This document shows, piece by piece, positions 45,426-57,037 of a stretch of DNA of 64,000 nt. Position 1 is the stretch's first letter. Each line of letters begins with the position of its first letter. Origin of the DNA: Erinaceus europaeus (Eukaryota > Chordata > Mammalia > Eulipotyphla > Erinaceidae). The notes under the pieces are model-generated. The model saw only the letters and a program-made list of their open reading frames with translations, searched no databases and was not told the DNA's origin. The stretch lies in assembly GCF_950295315.1 (NCBI RefSeq), contig NC_080162.1, forward strand, positions 67,121,760-67,185,759. The letters are read 5' to 3'. The translations under genes and the position numbers were made by a program.

Positions 45426-45470
45426 CCTTTCTCCTACTCATTAAAATAAAGTTAATAAAATAAAAATATT
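45278..45470 (+). mobile_element. SINE-C with (CT)n
   Basis: 'atttatgcaaagagactttc', 'gaggctctcaggtcccagg', 'caccataagccagagc', a CT run at 45390-45421, then an ATTAAAATAAAG tail. Confidence 0.85.
45390..45421. repeat. (CT)n microsatellite
   Basis: About 16 dinucleotide units in the SINE-C pyrimidine block. Confidence 0.95.
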
Positions 45471-46039
45471 TTATATAGCAAGATATATTTTTGTGGGAAT
45501 ATATTCTGAGCACCATTCTGGTTCACTTAGTCTTGCATCTGAACTTTTTATGAAGCCCTGGGAACTTTCATAATTGCCATCTTTGATATCCTTCAAAAGT
45601 CTGTTTGCAGAGCAAAGATGATAACTTCTATAAAGTACCTTCCTCCCTCACTGAGAGAATGACTGAGTTAAATGAGAATGTGATCCTTATGTCCTGCTTA
45701 TTCTTTTAAGTTGACTCTCAAGGAGCCACAGTGAACTACTGGGATGGCTGAGTGGGTTAGGGCATTGAACTTGAGGAACTGCAGTATTGGATATAATGAG
45801 ACTCCTGGGGGGGGGGGGGAGGCGGGCAGTGGAGTAGGAATTGATACCCAGAGGTCCAGGGACTTTCATTTAAGTAGCAAAGGGAAGTGTTGATAAGAAG
45901 CCCTTTCTTTGTTCTATCACTTTCTAAGCATTGCATCACCACCTCAGAAACCATTGCCCTCTGTGCCAGATGATAATTTGGGCACAGGTACAAATCAATA
46001 CCAGGAATGGGTGCGCTGCGAGCATGCACTGCAACTACT
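45471..46039. other. Mostly unique DNA, possible SINE scrap
   Basis: 'ggatggctgagtgggttagg' (45742-45761) could be a tRNA-like SINE head, followed by an interrupted G run at 45808-45819. The rest is unrecognised. The Pro-rich minus ORFs come from the G run. Confidence 0.4.
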
Positions 46040-46360
46040 GTGAATATAAATAGAGCTGGAAGAATAACCTTTTTGTGAACTACTGTGTGGTAATCCTCAG
46101 AAAGCCAGAAAGTTAGTATGACTTCAATGGGCCTTTTATAACATTAAATGCTATCCCTCCAAGTGCACCTCTCCCCCTCCAAGCAAGGGAACTGCTTGCT
46201 TAAGTTACCATTTTTTAATGCAAATCATCATAATGGTTTGATAATTATTTCAACTGGCATTTATGAAACCATTCAGTAAAAGAAAAGTCAGGGAAAAACC
46301 TTAGCTAATCTTCCCATCTTTCATATCCTTTGGGTTTGAGGTGGAATAACACAGAAAGCC
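46040..46360. promoter_or_regulatory. Candidate conserved non-coding element
   Basis: Repeat-free segment with an octamer-like ATGCAAAT (46219-46226), the homeodomain-core-like 'ataatggtttgataattatt', and a TATAAAT-like string near 46044. No coding frame. The regulatory reading is inference. Confidence 0.3.
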
Positions 46361-47289
46361 CCAAAGTCAGAAGGTTTTTGAAGTTTATTCTTAATGGACC
46401 CAATGCTCCCTCCCTGTTACTCTATGAAGTGAATTCAGCCCAAGTTAAACAAAATAGCAAGAGCATAATATTTGTGGTGGCTTAAAAGAGAGGAGGCAAT
46501 GACAAGCATCCCCTTCCTCCTCAGCTTAGCTTTCAGATTAGTTGGATAGCATTTTAACAAGTTGTTGTTACTATTGAGGGAAAAAATAATAAACATTTAT
46601 TGAATGCTGTGATATGGTGAGTAACTGTTTTAAAAATATTTTGTCTGAGAGGATCTTATTCAAAAACATCTATTTAGGTTTACTTATTTATTTTTCTATT
46701 TTCCATGGAGGGTTTCTTACTCCTTCACAGGCTCATAAGTAGTATGTAATTTATTTCTATGAACTATGGGCAAAACAAAGAAAATACTGATATCCTCCCA
46801 GTGTTCCTCATGCTTCTTCACCATCACCATTTTCTGACCCCACATTTTGGCTGTCACAACTATAGGTAGGCAGTAGCTTGGAAATAAGACAAGTAAAATA
46901 TGATTATTCCTGGAGAAAAAGCAAGAGTCACCAAAAAAAATAAATAAATCAGAAGAATATCACGAATACGCATCACTGACTACAACATATCTCTATGACA
47001 TGAACTTAATTCATGTGTGAAGAACACTTGCTAGAACGTTGGAGCTCTGCTCTACTTCGCTGGTAGAGTAGGGGTTACTCCACAGGTTCATCAGTAAACT
47101 CTGTTTAGGAAGGGACTCTTTCCTTAAGACAATAAATAAAAAGCCAGTTCAGTGGGGAAAAAAATCAAAATAATTTTTGAAACATGGACTCTGTAGGAGA
47201 ACAAAAGTCTGTCACCACTCTTTGACAAATGCAAATTTTACAGGAAGGTTCTCAAAAGCAAGATGGAGATTACTTTTTAAAAGATACTT
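46361..47289. other. Unique DNA
   Basis: No transposon recognised. 46580-46650 ('aacatttattgaatgctgtg') could be a MIR scrap, but it is too short to call. Confidence 0.45.
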
Positions 47290-47540
47290 ACGGGAGACCA
47301 GGCAGTAGCACAGCGAGTTAAGCCCCTGGCTCCCCACCTGCAGGGGGATCGCTTCACAAGCAGTGAAGCAGGTCTATCTATCTTTCTCACCCCCTCTCTG
47401 TCTTCCCCTTCTCTCTCAATTTCTCTCTGTCCTAACAACAACAATAACAAGGGCAACAAAAATGGAAACGATGGCCTCCGGGAACAGTGTATTTGTAGTG
47501 CAGGCACTGAGTCCCAGCAATAAACCTGGAGGCAAAAAAA
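47290..47540 (+). mobile_element. A-long SINE with internal head deletion
   Basis: The head 'gggagaccaggcagtagcac' joins directly to 'aagcccctggctccccacc', dropping the middle of the tRNA-like part. The body, AACAA segment and 3' module 'gcctccgggaacagtgtatt...cctggaggc' are intact. Confidence 0.9.
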
Positions 47541-48109
47541 AAAGTTACTTACCTGTAAACCTCCATAAGGATATATTACCACATATTCCAGAGAAATCTT
47601 AATGCAAAAGGCAGAAAATTAAACATAAGTGAGATTTTATTCAAAAATAAGTAAGCCTTACTTACTGTGCTTTCTCCAATTACCTCCCTCACTGGTCTTC
47701 CTTCTACCAATAATACTCTTTTTAGCTACATTTACTTAAATATGAACTCTGGAACCAACCACATGGTTGAGTTAGTGGGTGTTTCCCAGATACACATGAG
47801 ATATTCAGTTAGCACTAACTGTCTTAGTTTTATTTTTTTCCCCTGACACTGTTTATTTATCTAGCTTATGAAGAACCCAGAGGAGCATGGGATAATTTAC
47901 TTTGCTTGAGGCCTCATAAGTTTAAATAGTTCTTTTCCCTTGCCTAGACAGAGAACGAGATATCAAACACTATTAATGTAAAACTGTTATGCATTTAATT
48001 CCCAAGGTCAGTTAGTGGGCAGAGATTTTTTTTCCAAACTTGATCTTATATCAATCTTATCTCACCACCAAAGTGAACTGGTATATCAGGGCTGTTTTAA
48101 AGTTTGCAT
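47541..48109. other. Unique DNA
   Basis: No feature recognised. Confidence 0.5.
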
Positions 48110-48325
48110 CCTTGGAGTTGATGAGATAGCTCCATAGGGAGGGCACTTGCTTTGCCATGCATGTGACTCAAGTTCAAGGACCTTATACACCAGTACTCCA
48201 GCACTGGGGAAAGAGTTGTGGTGTTTCTTCTGTACCCTTTATTCTTCTTTTTCACTCTCCTTACCTGTCTGGAAAAACAAAATAGTCTACCTGGATCAGT
48301 AAAAAGATAAATTAAGATGAAATTT
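48110..48325 (+). mobile_element. SINE-D, plus
   Basis: 'ttggagttgatgagatagctcc', 'gctttgccatgcatgtgac', 'caagttcaaggacc' and 'agagttgtggtgtttcttc' follow the family order. Confidence 0.68.
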
Positions 48326-48446
48326 AAAACATTAAACTCCACAAAACTGTTTTAACCTGGAATCTACAAAGATTTTCCATGGAATCTACAAAGGATCTGT
48401 GAAAATAGTCAAGGGTTCTATAAACCTAAGTAGAAAAAAAAATCAT

Positions 48447-48650
48447 GGAGCCAGGTAGTGGCATACCTGGTTAAGCACACATGTTATAATGTGCTATGAC
48501 CTGGGTCCCCACCTGCAGGAGAAAAGCTTCATGAGTGGTGAAGCAAGACTGCAGGTGTCTCTCTGTCTCTTTATTTCTCTATATTCCCCTACACTCTCAA
48601 TTTCTCCCTCTCTAATTGTAAATATAAAATGAATAAAAATTAAAAAAGAA
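48447..48650 (+). mobile_element. SINE-B, plus
   Basis: 'ggagccaggtagtggcatacc', 'ctgggtccccacctgcagg', 'gcttcatgagtggtgaagc' and a pyrimidine block. It lacks the usual 'ttcaagcccc' B-box part. Confidence 0.85.
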
Positions 48651-48854
48651 AAAATATCTTTGTAATCACATGACTTGACAACATTTCCTTCAGTTACTAA
48701 TATGAGTAGCAAACTGCACTTCAGGAAGAACCATGATTCTGCCATATTTTGGGAAGTTATGAATGTCTCAGAATATAATTGAAGAATATCCAAATTTTTC
48801 AATTATTATTAATAAAATATATTCCCCATGTTTAATGCACTAATGGATATACAT
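48651..48854. other. Unique DNA
   Basis: No feature recognised. Confidence 0.4.
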
Positions 48855-49070
48855 ATCACACTTTAATATTATTTAATTTACTTTATGTATTTATGCATTT
48901 GCTATAGAGAAAACTTGAAAGGGAAGAAAGATACAATAGGTGAGACATGTGCAGCACAGCTTTCACACTTGTGAAGCTTCCCTCTTTGGTGGAAACCAGG
49001 GGCTAGAGCCCAGGTCCTTGTGCATTATAGCACATTCACTCTGCTATGTGGCCCACTGCCCAGCTCCTAT
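48855..49070 (-). mobile_element. SINE-B, minus
   Basis: 'tgcagcacagctttcacacttgtg', 'ggaaaccaggggctagagcc' and 'tgtggcccactgcccagc' read as reversed body, B box and head. Confidence 0.75.
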
Positions 49071-49119
49071 ATTTTATTACTTTGATGACTCTGTTTCACT
49101 CTGTTTGCTCCCCTTTTTA

Positions 49120-49473
49120 TATTATTTATTTATTTGTTTATTTATTTTTTTACTTATTGTCTCCAGGGTTATCACCAGGGCTCAGTGCCTACATTACAAA
49201 TCCACTGTTCCTGGAGGCTTTTTTCCCCCTTGTTGCCCTTGTTGTTTGTTATTGTTATGCTGTTATTGTTGTTGGATAGGACAGAGAGAAATGGAGAGAG
49301 GAGGGGAAGACAGAGAGGGAGAGAGAAAGATAGACATCTGCAGACCTGCTTCATCGCTTGTGAAGCGACTGCGCTGCAGGTGGGGAGCCAGGGGCTCGAA
49401 CTCAGATCCTTATGCCGGTCCTTGCGCTTTGCGCCACATGCGAGATTAAACCGCTGCGCTACCACCCAGGCCC
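49120..49473 (-). mobile_element. A-long SINE, minus, with TSD
   Basis: CTCCCCTTTTTA (from 49109) and CTCCCCTTTTAA (from 49474) are the flanks. 3' module 'gtctccagggttatcaccagg...actgttcctggaggc', intact body and head, with an extra 'gagatta' near the head start. The 97-169 codon ORFs here are SINE frames. Confidence 0.92.
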
Positions 49474-49484
49474 CTCCCCTTTTA

Positions 49485-49685
49485 ATTTTATGGACCTATT
49501 TTACACATTTAAAAAATGTGGTTATGGGCTAAGTCCACAGATTGCTCAATGACCTTAGTCCATGTCATCAAAATGTGCTACGGATTTTTGATAATTTATA
49601 ATGTTGCTGCTGATAAAGGAACTAAATTTATTTTACATGGCGCTTATATGACTCTGACTTATGATAACTGAAAGCAAAGAAGAAC
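49485..49685. other. Unique DNA
   Basis: Nothing recognised. Confidence 0.4.
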
Positions 49686-49689
49686 TGGC

Positions 49690-49850
49690 CAGGGAAGGGG
49701 ATATTGTGTAATTGTTATGCAAAGGGATTTCATGTCTGAGGTTCTGAAGCCTCAGGTTCAATACAGTATCACCATAAGTCAGACATTATGGACTGACTGG
49801 CCTCCCCCCTTGCTCATTTATTAAAATAAAATAAATAAATAAATAAAAAC
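49690..49850 (+). mobile_element. SINE-C, plus
   Basis: 'gtgtaattgttatgcaaagg', 'gaggttctgaagcctcagg', 'atcaccataagtcagac' and an AAATAAATAAAT tail. Confidence 0.82.
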
Positions 49851-51505
49851 CAAAGTATTAAATAGAGAGAGCATAAGCCATGGAAAATGCTAACACATAG
49901 CCAGGATATGCCAGGATAAATCGGAATAAACCAATTTAAGTAATATTTCTTTTGCTTCCTCAGCTTGCATTGTGCAATTCCTAAATTGGCCTAAATGTCA
50001 GGGTGACAGGAAAACTCAGACACAATGAATAAGCCCAAAGCTTGATGAATTCATCATGCAAAGACAGCTGAATGAATGGCTATTGTCAGTTTGATGTTTA
50101 ACTGGGTAACAATTATTTGGGATCAGAAAATAATATTTAGTAATACTGCTTACATAGGAAAAACTGACCCACTCCTCACATAAATTCATTTGTTTTTGGA
50201 TCATTCATTAATTTCAAAGGGAACACCATGCTTGGATGATTTAAGTAGTATACAAAATGAATAGGACAGAGTGACAAAAAACAAAAAATAAAAACAAGTT
50301 AGGCCACTACTTTTGTCTTTTCTGAGTAGGCCATTTAGATTGTTGGGCAACACTGTAATTTGTTTACTTAGATGCTAATGGAACTTTAAAGAGCACTTGT
50401 GTAGGTTTTTTTCAGTACAGAGCTCTTTGTAAACTCTCTGAATGTATGAGTGCCCACAATTTGGCTTGTAATTTTAATATATTACAAATAATAATGGACT
50501 GAATTGAAGCTGAGTTCCATGAGATGTCAAACCAGAAACAGAACTGATTCCAAGTAGACTGAGACCATTGATATGAAGTCATTGGCACTACTGAATTGAA
50601 GAGAGTGTGTTCTTCATCTAAAATCATAGCTTTGTCCAATGCCTTCCTTATATCAAGAATGTTGACCTATTATTGACAAATCAGCCAAACTACCAAAAAA
50701 AAAAAAGACTAAAATAAGGGCTTGGTATGAAGTCACTTAATGTTTAGAGTAGCTAAGTTTCAGTTCTTTTAAAACTCTTGAGTTATGCTTGAAGATGAAA
50801 AACAAAGCCAGGATCATTAACTCTTACAGAGGCTACTGGGTCACACAACAAACCATCACTTTAGGAAACAGGATTTGTTTGCTGTACTTCCTTTCCTACT
50901 TCATGCATGGCTTCCCTGAGCCCATCATGATTTAGAAGGATGCCTTTTTACTCTCAGAGTGGTAAAATATTGGTAACTGGAGAAAAACTATTTATCTACA
51001 CTAAGTTCTTGATAGAAAGAAGAATATAAGAGGAAGGGAGCTATGGTAAAATAGCTGAAATCATTTGGGAAAATATCACCAAAAAATTTGGTGAGGGTAT
51101 TATGTATTAGTTTAGGGAACTTGGGATGGTTGATACAATTCCAATTATTTAAATTTTATTTGAATGAATAGGTAGATTTTTTTTTGAGGATTGTTTAAAT
51201 TAATCCCAGATTTTCAAGTATAGTAAGGTTTTTTTTTTTTAAATGTGAGATCTAAAAAAAAAAAAAAAAAAGGTACTTTTAATTTTGGTCCATATCCCCA
51301 AAGTGGGGGGAAAATTAAGGTAAAATGACCAGAGGGCTCAGGACCCTAAGAAAGAAGAGGAATAAAGGAAGGACACTTGGAAATAGTAAAATTTGTAGGT
51401 TCAACTTAGTAAGGAAACGAAGGCAGGGTCATAGAAAAAATGGGCAAATGTATTTGTATATGTATAGATAGATATAGAAATAAGTCAACCCATATCTGTG
51501 ACCTT
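49851..51505. other. 1.65 kb of unique DNA
   Basis: No transposon or exon recognised. Poly-T and poly-A runs of 11-18 bases lie at 51229-51240 and 51254-51271. Confidence 0.5.
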
Positions 51506-51509
51506 GGGA

Positions 51510-51625
51510 GAACTACTGAAGTTTCCAATGGAGGGGATGAGGACACAGAACTCTGGTAGTGGGAAAGATATGAAATTATACCCCTATTATTTTATGGTTT
51601 TGTAAATCACTAACAAAATTTTTTT
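51510..51625 (+). mobile_element. L1 3' terminal scrap, plus
   Basis: 'ggaggggatgaggacacagaac', 'ctggtagtggg', 'gaaattatacccctattatt' and 'ttatggttttgtaaatcac' match the last ~100 bases of the L1 3' UTR. Confidence 0.78.
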
Positions 51626-52664
51626 TCAACTTGAAAATCAGTTTAATATCTTCTTATTATAGATCTCATGTGTAAGAATCTCCCAAAAATCTTACTGATT
51701 CCATAAAGGGGAAAATGCAATTTGAGAAATAAATGTTGTAGCCCCCCCTTCACACATGCCCAAGTTACTGCAGTCAATCCAGATCACACTTCAATTCCTG
51801 ACTTCAGTTAGCGGTTACTTTCTCCTGTAACTTTTTATCCGGGATACTTCATCTAGGCTACACAGTAGGATACCTTGTAAGTGTACTGGACTGATTTAAA
51901 TAAACCTCAGTTCATTAAAGAAAAAAAAATAGCACACGTAAAATATTCATGGGTTAATTGATTTTGGTTACCAAGTAAATTCTGAACTGACTTACATTAG
52001 TGGTAGTTACAACACTAGCTCTCCCTTAAACATAAAGAGCTAGCTTTATGAATATACAGATAGGAAAGGTTGAAAGTCTTTAAAGCAGTTGAAAGTGACA
52101 CCTGTCTGAAGCATTGTGATAATGCTCTTGTGGGATCACTTTCCCTTGAGTCCCCATACCCAAAAGAACTTACAAAATTCTAGAAGTTTAGGGCTGGTTT
52201 TGTTCTAGATGACATCACTGGCACTGTTCAACAGGCTTTGACTGAGGTAGCAACACAGTTTCAAAATGTCACTATGGATAGTTCATGGTGTAGCTGAATG
52301 AACTTCAAAGTAGCTGGGGTTTTTATTTTTGTGATGAAAAGGAAAAAATAAAAGTAGCACATCTTGAGTTCATTTAGAAGTCAGCATCCAGGGTAAAACA
52401 GTTGTCTGTTGGACTTGACATCATGCCCATCCTCTGATACTCTCCTTCTCTCTCCTCAAAGAAGTTAGTTCTTCCCTCCCAGTGAGATATTCTCCATAAA
52501 GGCAGATAAATTCTCTACTCTGAATGCCTTGCTAACACCCAGCTCCAGTATAAGTCCGTCCACCACTGAATCAGTGTGCTACTTCTTTAAAGTGCAGTTC
52601 ATCCCAATGAGATTCACTGGCAAGGCCTCTGTGAGGAACTACTGTTCTAGCCTAACAGCACTGA
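51626..52664. other. Unique DNA
   Basis: No recognisable feature. Confidence 0.5.
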
Positions 52665-52672
52665 CCACTATG

Positions 52673-52735
52673 TCTTCCTTCCTTCCTTCCTTCCTTCCTT
52701 CCTTCCTTCCTTCCTTCCTTCCTTCCTTCCTTGCT
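52673..52735. repeat. (TTCC)n microsatellite
   Basis: About 15 tetranucleotide units, the last with a G. It apparently grew from the SINE tail. Confidence 0.96.
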
Positions 52736-53329
52736 TCCTAATTTATTTATTTCCTTTTTGTTGTCGTTTTTATTGTTGTAGCTATTGTTGTTGATGTCGT
52801 CGTTGTTGGATAGGACAGAGAGAAATGGAGAGAGGAAGGGAAGACAGAGAGGAGGAGAGAAAGATAGACACCTGCAGACCTGATTCACCTTCTGTGAAGC
52901 GAACCCCTTACAGGTGGGGAGCTGAGGGCTTGAACCAGGATCTTTAGGCAGTTCCTTTTTTTTTTTTTCCTCCAGGGTTATTGCTGGGCTCGGTGCCTGC
53001 ACCATGAATCCACCGCTCCTGGAGGCCATTTCCCCCCTTTTTGTTGTCCTAGTTGTTGCAGCCTCGTTGTGGTTATTATTGCCATTGTTGACGTTGCTTT
53101 GTTGTTGGATAGGACAGAGAGAAATGGAGAGAGGAGGGGAAGACAGAGAGAGAGGGGGAGAGAAAGATAGACACCTGCAGACCTGCTTCACCACCTGTGA
53201 AGCGACTCCCCTGCAGGTGGGGAGCCGGGGGCTCGAACCGGGATCCTTATGCAGGTCCCTGCGCTCTTTAGGCAGTTCCTTGTGCTTTGCACCATGTACG
53301 CTTAACCAGCTGCGCTACCGCTCGACTCC
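52677..53329 (-). mobile_element. Outer SINE-A with (TTCC)n tail, split by a second SINE
   Basis: Minus SINE-A pieces at 52737-52941 and 53282-53329 flank an inner insertion. The outer element is bounded by CCACTATGTCT (52665) and CCACTATTTCT (53330), a likely target duplication that places the TTCC array inside its 3' tail. The 180-codon minus ORF at 52652-53194 is a translation of these repeats. Confidence 0.88.
52958..53265 (-). mobile_element. Inner A-long SINE, 5' truncated, with perfect TSD
   Basis: CTTTAGGCAGTTCCTT is repeated exactly at 52942-52957 and 53266-53281. The inner element has the 3' module ('cctccagggttattgctgg...ccgctcctggaggc'), the body and the reversed B box 'gctcgaaccggg', but stops in the head at 'gcaggtccctgcgct', so the far 5' end is missing. 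Confidence 0.95.
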
Positions 53330-53340
53330 CCACTATTTCT

Positions 53341-53885
53341 TTTACTCTCTGCTCTGATTGTTTGTGTAGCAGATGTTTGAACATCAAATATGCAAAGTGA
53401 CAATGGAGTCCCTCATCTCTGTTCATTGGAAAAATGTAAGACCAGACATCAATCTTCATTTCTTGAATGAGAATATGGATGCAAAAGAACCAGGAAAGAA
53501 TATTCTTTCCATAGCTGCAAAAGCTACTACATATTCTCCATTTTTGGCCCCCAATCAAACACAAGGCCCAGTCTGCTTTCTTTATACAAGACATTGTCTC
53601 AATAGTGTTGAAAGGGAATGTCCTCTCTTTGGAATCTTTAAATATTGATGAGGAGATTATATATTTCAGAATGTTTGTTTTCCATGGAAACCATAAAAAT
53701 AGAGGGTTTCTGTAATCTGAAACTTCTTGGCTAAACTACTCTACCGTTTTCATTCACTATGCCATCACTGGCAGGGAAGAAAACCAGCACATGGGATATA
53801 AAATATCTACCCTCAGACAATAGGGCCTCTCAGTGCAGGCTGTCCTTGGAAAGATCCACTTTCTTAGGCAACCAAAAAGAGTTGT
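53341..53885. other. Unique DNA
   Basis: No transposon recognised. ORFs of 91 (plus, 53373-53648) and 108 codons (minus, 53268-53594) overlap on opposite strands; neither has a recognisable domain. Confidence 0.45.
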
Positions 53886-53889
53886 CTTA

Positions 53890-54235
53890 TACATCTGCCA
53901 GATATTATAGTATTCGATGGAAATGATGACAAAGCAGCAGAGGTTTTCTCTCAGGAGCAGCTCCTTTCAAATCAGTTGGGTGGGGTAAGGGGTGTGGGAG
54001 GAACAGGGGCCAAGGTTTTACTAGGACAGCTCCTACAGGATCCTCTTCTCTGGCCAGTATGCTGGTAGTGCTGAGGCTCAGGATCATGCTGTCCTTGTAT
54101 GTCAGGCAGAGTTTCTCCAGGTGTGAGAGCTTTAGTTTGGGGTCCACAATGATGGTGAGCCAGGTGCAGGTGCACAAAGTGCCGGTGACATGAAGGCAAG
54201 CAGATGAGGCAGCTTTGCATGGGACCTCAGTGGGT
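53890..54235 (-). other. GC-richer segment with open frames, unidentified
   Basis: This stretch is clearly richer in G and C than its neighbours and open in two minus frames (53905-54177, 90 codons; 53972-54220, 82 codons). The longer frame can be read upstream of its Met to about 54240 without a stop. I do not recognise the protein. It could be a fragment of a processed pseudogene, an old repeat, or chance. There is no splice context or poly-A tail that decides. Confidence 0.3.
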
Positions 54236-54299
54236 ACTTTTTAAATACAAGGTCTAGCTACCCAGAAACAGGCTTAGTCTTTTAAAATATCATTTTTCC

Positions 54300-54500
54300 T
54301 TTGTTTTTAAATGTTTATTTATTCACTGGATAGAGACAAAAAAATAAAAAATAAAAAAAACAAGGCAAGGAGACAGATGCCTGCAGCACTGTGACACACT
54401 CCTGAAGCTTCACCCCAGTAGGTGGGATGGGGAGGCTTGAACCAGGGTCCTTGAGCATTGTAACATGTGTGTTCTACCAGGTGTGCCATGACCTGCCCCC
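54300..54500 (-). mobile_element. SINE-B, minus
   Basis: 'cactggatagagacaaaa', 'gcctgcagcactgtgacac', 'gaggcttgaaccagggtcc' and 'accaggtgtgccatgacctgcc' are the reversed family landmarks. Confidence 0.82.
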
Positions 54501-54504
54501 CCAT

Positions 54505-54720
54505 TTTTTCTTTTTTAATGTTTTTATCTTTATTTATTATTAGGTAGGACAGAGAGAAATTAAGAGGGGAGATGGAGATAGGAAAAGAAAGATAGGTACC
54601 TGCAGACCTGCTTCACCACTTGCAAAGCTTCCCCCTTGCAGGAGGGGAGGGGTATCTTGAACCCTGGTCTTTGCACTTAGTGCTATGTGTGCTTAACTTG
54701 GTGTGTCACCACCCGGCCCC
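54505..54720 (-). mobile_element. SINE-B, minus
   Basis: 'taggtaggacagagagaaat', 'cagacctgcttcaccacttgc', 'cttgaaccctggtctttgc' and 'cttggtgtgtcaccacccgg' show a second reversed SINE beside the first. Confidence 0.85.
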
Positions 54721-54724
54721 CTTT

Positions 54725-55389
54725 ATGCTTTTTTTTAAAGGTAGTTATTTTTGTAATTTTTTTTCTTAGTGATGCAATGATGGTTTACAGGGAATCCTCC
54801 ACCAATATTCTGTGCCCGCCCTTCCCTCTCCAGCCCTACTCAGTGATAACCACCATACTTCTCACAAAATCTTAGAGAACATTTGGTCACTCTTATTTTG
54901 TTTGGTGATTCATGAGATTTAATTCCTTGTATTCCACATAGAAATGAAATCATAATTGTCTTATACTTCCCTACTTAGTTCAATGAATATAGTCACTGCC
55001 AGTTCTACACATTTTGTTCCAAAGGATATAATATCACTTTTTTTTTAAATTGCAGACCAGTATTGCATTGAATATATGATCCGTAGCTTCTTTATCCAGC
55101 CATCTGTGGGCATTTGGGTTGTTTTCATGCCTGGGTAGTTGTGATTAAATCAAATATGAACATTTGGGTATACATATTGTGCCTTTAAATTAATTTTTTC
55201 TTGGTTTTTGATATATGTCTAGGAGGGATACTGCAAGATCTTAATGTATTTCCATTTATCTTTCTATATGCATTCATATTTATTTAAAGACTCTCCAAAA
55301 TGTTTTATTTAAAGGGGTAGTATTAGCCTGTACTCCCACCAACAGTGTTATAGAGTTCTTATTTCTTCACATACTTATCAACATTTTTC

Positions 55390-55442
<53 letters not shown>

Positions 55443-55650
55443 ACTTTAATGGGTGTGAGGTGGCATTTCATTGTGGTTTTAATGTGAATTTCTCTACTGA
55501 CAGTTGAAGTGGATTATTTTCTCATATGGCTGTGTGCTGTCTGTATATCCTCATTAGAAACTTTTCTATTCAAATCCTTTGCCCATTTTTAACTTTTTTG
55601 TTGTTACTGTTGAACTGCATAATGTTTGCTATCAGTCTCTTGTCCTTTTA
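54725..55650 (-). mobile_element. L1 ORF2 C-terminus and 3' UTR, minus
   Basis: Antisense L1 landmarks in order: 'aatattctgtgcccgccc', 'acacattttgttccaaagg', 'cttctttatccagccatctg', 'ctcccaccaacagtgttata', 'ggtgtgaggtggcatttc', 'caaatcctttgcccattttt'. An (AT)n array interrupts it. Frames are broken. Confidence 0.93.
55398..55438. repeat. (AT)n microsatellite
   Basis: About 20 dinucleotide units inside the L1, at a place normally AT-poor in L1. Confidence 0.95.
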
Positions 55651-55810
55651 AGAATGTAACAACATGTCTTATATTAGCTATGAAATGTTTAAATGGCTTC
55701 AGTGAATTGAAATGTGGATCTGAGATATGATTCAGACATCACTATGCCCCTTTCTTGGTACAAAATACCCTGCTACACTGGTTGGAATACCTATAATAAT
55801 ATCTTGATAG

Positions 55811-56034
55811 GGGGCCAGGTGGTGGCACACCTGGTTGAGTGCACATGTTGCAGTGTGCAAGGACCCAGGTTCAAGCCTCCGGTCCCCACTTGTAGGAAGG
55901 AAAATTTCACAAGAGGCGAAGCAGTGCTGCAGATGTCTCTCTATCTCCTTCTCTATGTCCCCCTTCCTCTCAATTTCTGACTGTCTCTATCAAATAAATA
56001 ACAGTTAAAAAATAAAAAACAAAAAAAATAAAAA
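55811..56034 (+). mobile_element. SINE-B with perfect TSD
   Basis: AATAATATCTTGATAG is repeated exactly at 55795-55810 and 56036-56051. Complete head 'ggggccaggtggtggcacacc', body, pyrimidine block and A-rich tail. The high TSD identity suggests a recent insertion. Confidence 0.96.
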
Positions 56035-56051
56035 TAATAATATCTTGATAG

Positions 56052-57022
56052 GATATTTCCTTGAGCATGGTACATTCTTTATGATTATATATGTTCATGC
56101 TGCTGAATTAAGTGCACACAAAATAAAACTTATAAAAGAAGCTTGATAAATAACATTGCTCACATTTAAAATTACATAGTCCTTAAGCCATGTTAGAGAG
56201 AAAATATTTCAACCAAGACTTTTAGAATGGTTAACACTTTCCCACAATAATTTACCTTGAAATTGAACTAGCTGATGGTCAGTCTTTTTCTCAGAGCAGC
56301 TAACAATATTTTCTCCTGGTTTTGATCTCAGAGTTAACGAACCACAGTTGATCTCTATCTTTGTCTAAGATATATTTTCATATTTGTTTTTATTTAATTT
56401 ATTTTATCTGACAGGTTGCTCAGCTGTTCTTTGCTTTTCTTCTCCAGCTTCTGTCCTTTGAGTCTTCCCTTCTAGGTTTAATTTCTCAGGCTTTGTCATT
56501 TCTTCATATTTTTTTTCCTGATCTCCCTAACCGTTCAATCTGTTATTTCATGAAAGAAACAAAATTTTGGGCAATGTATCATGCATAAATAAAACATTAT
56601 TACTTTCCAGTATAGTGCATTAATGTAATCACATCTCTTGCATCCCTTACAGATATTAACAGAATGCAATATGTAAAGTCCTTTAGTATTTATGTCTTTA
56701 TAACTAGGTTTCACAGTGAATTTGCTGCTGTTTACTTTTTCATTGTTAAGTCCACTTGGGTTCTTATGGCCATATAACCTTGAAAAAGTGTATGGAATAT
56801 TTCTGTCTGAGAGTAGAAGAGAACTCTCATGGGAAAATAAATCCTCACAGGAGTGCCAACTGGATTCTGGATGGTGAGGAAATTAAGATCATCTAGTAAG
56901 GTCTGGATGAACAGATAACATTTCTGGAGAATCAGTTGAACTAACTCTGAACTCTCAAGTATGCATGGTTCATCTGTAGTGGTTATCTACCAGGCAAATG
57001 TATCTATCTATCCTATTTTCAT
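56052..57022. other. Unique DNA
   Basis: No repeat family or exon recognised. A 32-base segment at 56860-56891 recurs inside a SINE at 59646-59677. Confidence 0.5.
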
Positions 57023-57037
57023 AGAATATCTTGTTGC

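Noticed and set aside
48940..49532. ORFs of 77-169 codons on both strands
   Set aside because: All coincide with SINE-B and A-long SINE sequence, including the repeated 'DRTERNGERRGR' frame seen in many SINE copies.
52652..53194. 180-codon minus ORF
   Set aside because: It runs through two SINEs and a (TTCC)n array (KEGR-type repeats); it is a repeat translation.
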